A DNA stretch of 64,000 nucleotides from Benzoatithermus sp963720725 (lineage in GTDB: Bacteria; Pseudomonadota; Alphaproteobacteria; Geminicoccales; Geminicoccaceae), in NCBI GenBank assembly GCA_963720725.1, contig CAVRGN010000001.1, positions 402,557 to 466,556 of the forward strand, in the 5' to 3' direction. The position numbers and the translations under genes were made by a program. The notes beneath the pieces were generated by a model. The model worked only from the letters and a program-made list of their open reading frames with translations. It made no database searches and was not told where the DNA came from. Positions within the stretch are counted from its first letter, which is position 1, and every line of letters begins with the position of its first letter. Of the stretch, positions 60,949 through 64,000 are shown piece by piece.

Positions 60949-61590
60949 CCGCCACCATCGGGCAACGATCCGGCCACGGCCCCCTCCGCGTCGGCATCGG
61001 CGGCCCGGTCGGCTCCGGCAAGACCATGCTGTGCGAGGTGCTGTGCAAGGCCATGCGCGAGCGCTGGGACATGGCGGTGATCACCAACGACATCTACACC
61101 AAGGAGGACCAGCGCCTGCTCACCGTCGCCGGCGCCCTTCCCCCTGAGCGGATCATGGGTGTGGAGACCGGCGGCTGCCCGCACACCGCGATCCGCGAGG
61201 ACGCCTCGATCAACCTCGCCGCCGTGCGCGACATGACCCGCCGCTTCCCCGGCCTCGATCTGCTCCTGATCGAATCCGGCGGCGACAACCTCGCCGCCAC
61301 CTTCAGCCCCGAGCTCGCCGACCTCACCATCTACGTCATCGACGTCGCCGGTGGCGAGAAGATCCCCAGGAAGGGCGGCCCCGGCATCACCCGCTCCGAC
61401 CTCCTGGTCATCAACAAGACCGACCTCGCGCCGATGGTCGGCGCCGACCTCGCCGTCATGGAAGCCGACACGCGGCGCATGCGCGGCGAGCGGCCATTCG
61501 TCATGGCCAACCTGCGCGGCGGGGTCGGGTACGGCGGAGGTCATCGACTTCATCGCCCGCGCCGGCGGTCTGGTCCGCGATTCGGCATAG
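60945..61590 (+). pseudogene. ureG: Urease accessory GTPase UreG, C-terminal +1 frameshift
   Basis: The sequence is a normal SIMIBI GTPase to residue about 195: P-loop GIGGPVGSGKTMLCEVL, ITNDIYTKEDQRLL, GVETGGCPHTAIREDASINLAAV, LIESGGDNLAATFSPELADLTIYVIDVAGG and NKTDLAPMVGADL. After MANLRGGVG an extra T (about 61530) shifts the frame. Deleting it restores TAEVIDFIARAGGLVRDSA and stop TAG 61588-61590, for 214 residues. As printed, the frame instead runs to 61727. All nucleotide motifs precede the shift. Sequencing error or recent mutation. Confidence 0.88.
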
Positions 61591-61607
61591 CCGACGCGCC
61601 GTTCCTT

Positions 61608-61653
61608 CCCCCTCTCCCGCGAAGCGGGGGAGGGCCGGGGGGGGGGGTGGGGG
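61608..61653. repeat. GC-rich hairpin repeat with an 11-G run after ureG
   Basis: CCCTCTCCCGC-GAAG-CGGGGGAGGG-type inverted repeat (61608-61634) followed by GGCC and an uninterrupted run of 11 G (61637-61647), T and five more G. It has the form of dispersed intergenic hairpin repeats common in GC-rich alphaproteobacteria and may end the ure transcript. The G-run is prone to length errors. Confidence 0.55.
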
Positions 61654-61852
61654 CTCTCCTGTCGATGGTGCCCTCCGCCACAGCCTGCGCAGCCGGGCGC
61701 TGCCCGATCTTGTGTCACATCATCTAGGCACCACAGGGTTTCGTAGATCTGGAGTGGCTGGCCGCCGAGGGTGCCTGAATCCAACAATGCTGGCGCTGTG
61801 ACGTCGCGGGCGTTAGATTGTCCAGCAGCCTACAACCATCGTGCCGGACAGC

Positions 61853-62104
61853 ATGCCCGACCAGTCTCGTCTCACCATCGCGCTCGATCCCGGAGTCAGC
61901 GCACGACTCGACCGGTTGGCGGACCGCGAAGGCAAGCCCGCCGCCGAGCTCGCCGCCGCGGCCGTCGCCGAGTATGTGGCGCTCGACGCCGAACACGTCG
62001 CCGAGATCGAGGCAGGCCTGCGCGAGGCCGACGCCGGCGACTTCGCGACCGACGCGGAGGTCGCGGCCGTTTTCGCCCGCTGGAGTGTCGACAGGCCTCG
62101 ATGA
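61853..62104 (+). CDS. Ribbon-helix-helix antitoxin
   Basis: An 83-residue acidic protein with an RHH N-terminus (SRLTIALDPGVSARLDRLADREGKPAAELAAAAVAEYVALDAEHVAEIEAGLREADAG) and a disordered acidic tail, typical of ParD/RelB-type antitoxins that bind both their promoter and the toxin. ATG 61853 is used; GTG 61841 is in frame. The TGA overlaps the toxin start (ATGA at 62101-62104). Confidence 0.82.
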   Translation: MPDQSRLTIALDPGVSARLDRLADREGKPAAELAAAAVAEYVALDAEHVAEIEAGLREADAGDFATDAEVAAVFARWSVDRPR

Positions 62105-62388
62105 AGGTCGTCTGGCTGCGCACGGCTCTGCGCAATCTCGACCAGTCGGCAGCCCATATCGCCCGTGACAATGTCGACGCGGCCGGCCGGGTGGTCGAGC
62201 GCCTGCGTCGAGCGACGGACCGCCTCGTTCGGTACCCCGAGAGCGGTCGCGTCGGCCGGGTCGCCGGAACGCGCGAGCTGATCGTGCCCGGGCTGCCGTT
62301 CATCTTGCCCTATCGCGTACGGCGCCGTAGGATCGAGATCCTACGGGTCCTGCATGCGTCGCGGCGCTGGCCCGACCGGTTGCCATAG
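62101..62388 (+). CDS. ParE/RelE-family toxin
   Basis: A 95-residue basic protein: VWLRTALRNLDQSAAHIARDNVDAAGRVVERLRRATDRLVRYPESGRVGRVAGTRELIVPGLPFILPYRVRRRRIEILRVLHASRRWPDRLP. This is the ParE/RelE superfamily pattern (LDxxAAHIAxDN, PxxGRxGRxxGTREL, YRVxxxxIEILRVLHxxRRWP). ParE poisons gyrase, RelE cleaves mRNA; this subgroup is closer to ParE. Coupled to its antitoxin. Confidence 0.88.
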   Translation: MKVVWLRTALRNLDQSAAHIARDNVDAAGRVVERLRRATDRLVRYPESGRVGRVAGTRELIVPGLPFILPYRVRRRRIEILRVLHASRRWPDRLP

Positions 62389-62465
62389 GGCTGACGATTG
62401 GCACCAAGAAGATCCGCCTCCAGCGTACAAGCCTGAGTGACCTGGAGCCGCTCTAAGCGAGACCG

Positions 62466-62730
62466 ATGGCTATGCCGACCGTGAGCATCACCGAGGCCAA
62501 GACCCGCCTCTCCGCCCTGATCCAGGCTGTCGAGCGCGGTGAGGAGGTGGTGATCACCAACCGCAACCGCCCGCGTGGCCCGCCTCGTTGCGGTTACGCC
62601 GCCGCGCGAGCGCCCGGTGTTCGGCTCCGCCAAGGCCGCCTTCGAGCGGTCAGGCCTGACCGAGGCCGATATCGAGAAGGCGCTGGCGCCGATGACCGAG
62701 GACGAGTTGCGCGAGTGGGGGATCGATTGA
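62466..62730 (+). pseudogene. Phd/YefM-family antitoxin with +1 frameshift
   Basis: The N-terminus is a Phd/YefM antitoxin (MPTVSITEAKTRLSALIQAVERGEEVVITNRNRP). At about 62574 an extra C (CCGCGTG) shifts the frame; removing it restores VARLVAVTPPRERPVFGSAKAAFERSGLTEADIEKALAPMTEDELREWGID and stop 62728-62730, an 87-residue protein. As printed, the shifted frame runs straight into the downstream toxin, giving one 217-residue fusion frame. Starts at ATG 62466 or 62472. Confidence 0.82.
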
Positions 62731-63119
62731 GCCGCTGGCTCGCCGATGCCTGCGCCCTGATCGGCTTCTATCGCTCGGCACCCAACTTCCCGGCGGGCGT
62801 GCGGGCTCTCTTGATCGACGAAACCGCCAAAGTGGCCGTTGCCGCAACGACCATCTGGGAGATCGCGATCAAGACCGCTCGAGGCAAACTTGCGGACATC
62901 CGCAGCGGCGGACACTCGACGCTCAGCGGGATGTTGGAGAGCCATGGCTTCGACCTCCTGGGCCTCGACGCCGCCACGGCCGAGCAGGCGGCCGGGCTGC
63001 CACCCCTGCACGCCGACCCGTTCGACCGGGCACTGGTCGCCCTGGCCCAGCGCACCGGCCGCACGGTGCTGACCTCCGACAGTTTGATCGGGCGCTACGG
63101 TGTCCCGGTGCGATGGTGA
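62727..63119 (+). CDS. PIN-domain toxin (VapC-like)
   Basis: A 130-residue PIN-domain ribonuclease toxin: LADACALIGFY (first Asp, about residue 6), a central acidic residue in TTIWEIAIKTARGKL, PPLHADPFDRALVALAQRTGRTVLTSDSLIGRYGVPVRW (DPFDRALVAQA and TSD acidic residues). All metal-binding acids are present. TTG 62727 overlaps the antitoxin stop. If the antitoxin frameshift is real, the toxin would need its own start or be made as a fusion. Confidence 0.85.
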   Translation: MSRWLADACALIGFYRSAPNFPAGVRALLIDETAKVAVAATTIWEIAIKTARGKLADIRSGGHSTLSGMLESHGFDLLGLDAATAEQAAGLPPLHADPFDRALVALAQRTGRTVLTSDSLIGRYGVPVRW

Positions 63120-63217
63120 AGTACGAGTGCAGGGCGTCGTGAAGCTGCGAGAAGGTTGATTTCGTATAGTGTCAGCGAAATTCCCGGGCAATCTCTTCAT
63201 CGCGGGGTTCATCAACC

Positions 63218-63982
63218 ATGAACGATCCCTTCGGCAGCCCCAAACGTCGTCTCGCTAGGGCAAACGAGCACATCAGCGCCCTTAGGGCAGGCTGGCGCGC
63301 ATTTGCCGAAACAAAGCCATACGTTCGCGTGGTCGAGCCAGACCTGGATTCTGGAGACCAAATCCACAAGGTCAAGCTGGCCCGCCAAATGCCCGATGTC
63401 CTCACCGACATCGCCGTCGAGAGCGTCGAAGCTCTGCGCTCCGCACTTGATCTGGTCGGCTATGCCGCGGCAGTGGCTGGCGGCGTCGCCCGCCCGAAAA
63501 AGTCCTACTTCCCCATCGCCGATGATGCCACAAGCCTCGACAACGACATCATCCGCCGCGGCCGATGCAAGGATTTGCCTGCGGATATCTTGACGCACTT
63601 TCGCTCGTTCAAGCCTTACAAAGGTGGGAACGATTTTATCTGGGCCTTGAATAAGGCGTGTAATACCAGCAAGCACTGCTTGATAAGCGCAGCAGGCATC
63701 ACAGTCGGTAAAATGGAATGGAACGCCTATATTGAGGGAAGCGGTCACGCTCTATATGGCCCAAATTGGGATTGGCAAAAAAATGAGAATGATTCTCGCC
63801 AGACTGCTCCCTGGGCAACAGTACGATTACAACGTCAAGCTCAGCTTTTTTTAGCGTTCGGCAAGATTGAGGGACTGCAGGGAGAACCCGCGCTCCCTGT
63901 CCTCCGCAAGATCGCATCCGAGGTTGAGCGAATCGTGTCCAGCACCGAAAGCGAGTGCCGCCAACTCGGCCTGATCGCCTAG
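63218..63982 (+). CDS. Hypothetical protein, lower-GC insert
   Basis: A 254-residue protein of no family I recognise. It is soluble and mainly helical, with no signal or membrane segment. Notable stretches are RLARANEHISALRAGWRAFAETKPYVRVVEPD, ALRSALDLVGYAAAVAGG and NDFIWALNKACNTSKHCLISAAG. From about 63600 to 63860 the DNA is strikingly AT-richer than anything upstream, with runs such as a 7-A tract, suggesting acquisition. It follows two toxin-antitoxin loci. ATG 63218; a TATAGT at 63165-63170 could be its -10. Confidence 0.7.
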   Translation: MNDPFGSPKRRLARANEHISALRAGWRAFAETKPYVRVVEPDLDSGDQIHKVKLARQMPDVLTDIAVESVEALRSALDLVGYAAAVAGGVARPKKSYFPIADDATSLDNDIIRRGRCKDLPADILTHFRSFKPYKGGNDFIWALNKACNTSKHCLISAAGITVGKMEWNAYIEGSGHALYGPNWDWQKNENDSRQTAPWATVRLQRQAQLFLAFGKIEGLQGEPALPVLRKIASEVERIVSSTESECRQLGLIA

Positions 63983-64000
63983 CTACCCCCGAAAACAACG

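Noticed and set aside
1..64000. CRISPR arrays, prophage or riboswitches
   Set aside because: No regularly spaced repeats, phage structural genes or recognisable riboswitch cores were seen on either strand.

Overview
This window is about 64 kb of very GC-rich bacterial chromosome. Several traits suggest a Rhodospirillales-like alphaproteobacterium: the tkt-gap-pgk-fba-thiE order, a 6S RNA gene between zapA and the 5-formyl-THF cyclo-ligase gene, betaine-lipid genes next to a PlcP-type phosphoesterase, and a linked urt-ure urea cluster. No species is assigned. Coding is dense, with many ATGA, GTGA or TGATG stop-start overlaps, and most is housekeeping. Accessory material is confined to 4.9-5.8 kb (IS remnant), 25.3 kb (sulfotransferase fragment) and 57-64 kb (a gene inserted in the urease operon, two toxin-antitoxin loci and a lower-GC hypothetical gene).

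Layout. 0-5 kb: tRNA-Val, a CBS protein, zapE, a DMT exporter, and a PQQ-type sugar dehydrogenase paired with a small c-type cytochrome. 4.9-6.3 kb: an internally deleted IS630-type transposase abutting a truncated yetF gene, then DUF1622. 6.5-9.3 kb: a TRAP transporter. 9.4-17.5 kb: a HicA-like gene behind a perfect FNR box, ycjX-ycjF, ubiA, rsmE, a hydrolase, a second identical FNR box before a secreted four-cysteine protein, SIMPL, an inositol-phosphatase family gene and a thiE-like gene. 17.5-33.5 kb: fba, pgk, gap and tkt on one strand. They are interrupted by an aldolase/FGGY-kinase pair, a secreted caspase-fold protein with a small partner, a CsgG-like lipoprotein, a choice-of-anchor I protein and plcP-btaA-btaB (membrane lipid remodelling). 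33.7-37.6 kb: zapA, 6S RNA, cyclo-ligase, ymdB, a stand-alone histidine-phosphotransfer domain and an RlmI-type methyltransferase. 37.6-44 kb: a type I secretion ABC/adaptor pair, a histidine kinase joined in frame to a lipoprotein, DUF547 and tRNA-Gln. 44.4-50.2 kb: DedA, GH15, MgtC, an oxidoreductase and an MCE/PqiC lipid-transport pair.

50.3-61.6 kb is a urea uptake and hydrolysis locus: urtABCDE, ureD, ureA, ureB, ureC, ureE, ureF, ureG. A near-consensus sigma-54 promoter with two upstream palindromes precedes urtA, so nitrogen control is likely. As given, ureA carries two +1 frameshifts and ureG one, and an antisense Uma2-family gene sits between ureA and ureB. A Phd-type antitoxin at 62.5 kb has the same kind of +1 frameshift. 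The four insertions share two sequence contexts, so assembly error must be ruled out before calling these genes broken.

The least explained features are the caspase-fold protein and its neighbour, which share a C-terminal two-cysteine motif; the kinase-lipoprotein fusion; the isolated phosphoacceptor domain; and the two identical FNR-box promoters driving small uncharacterised genes.
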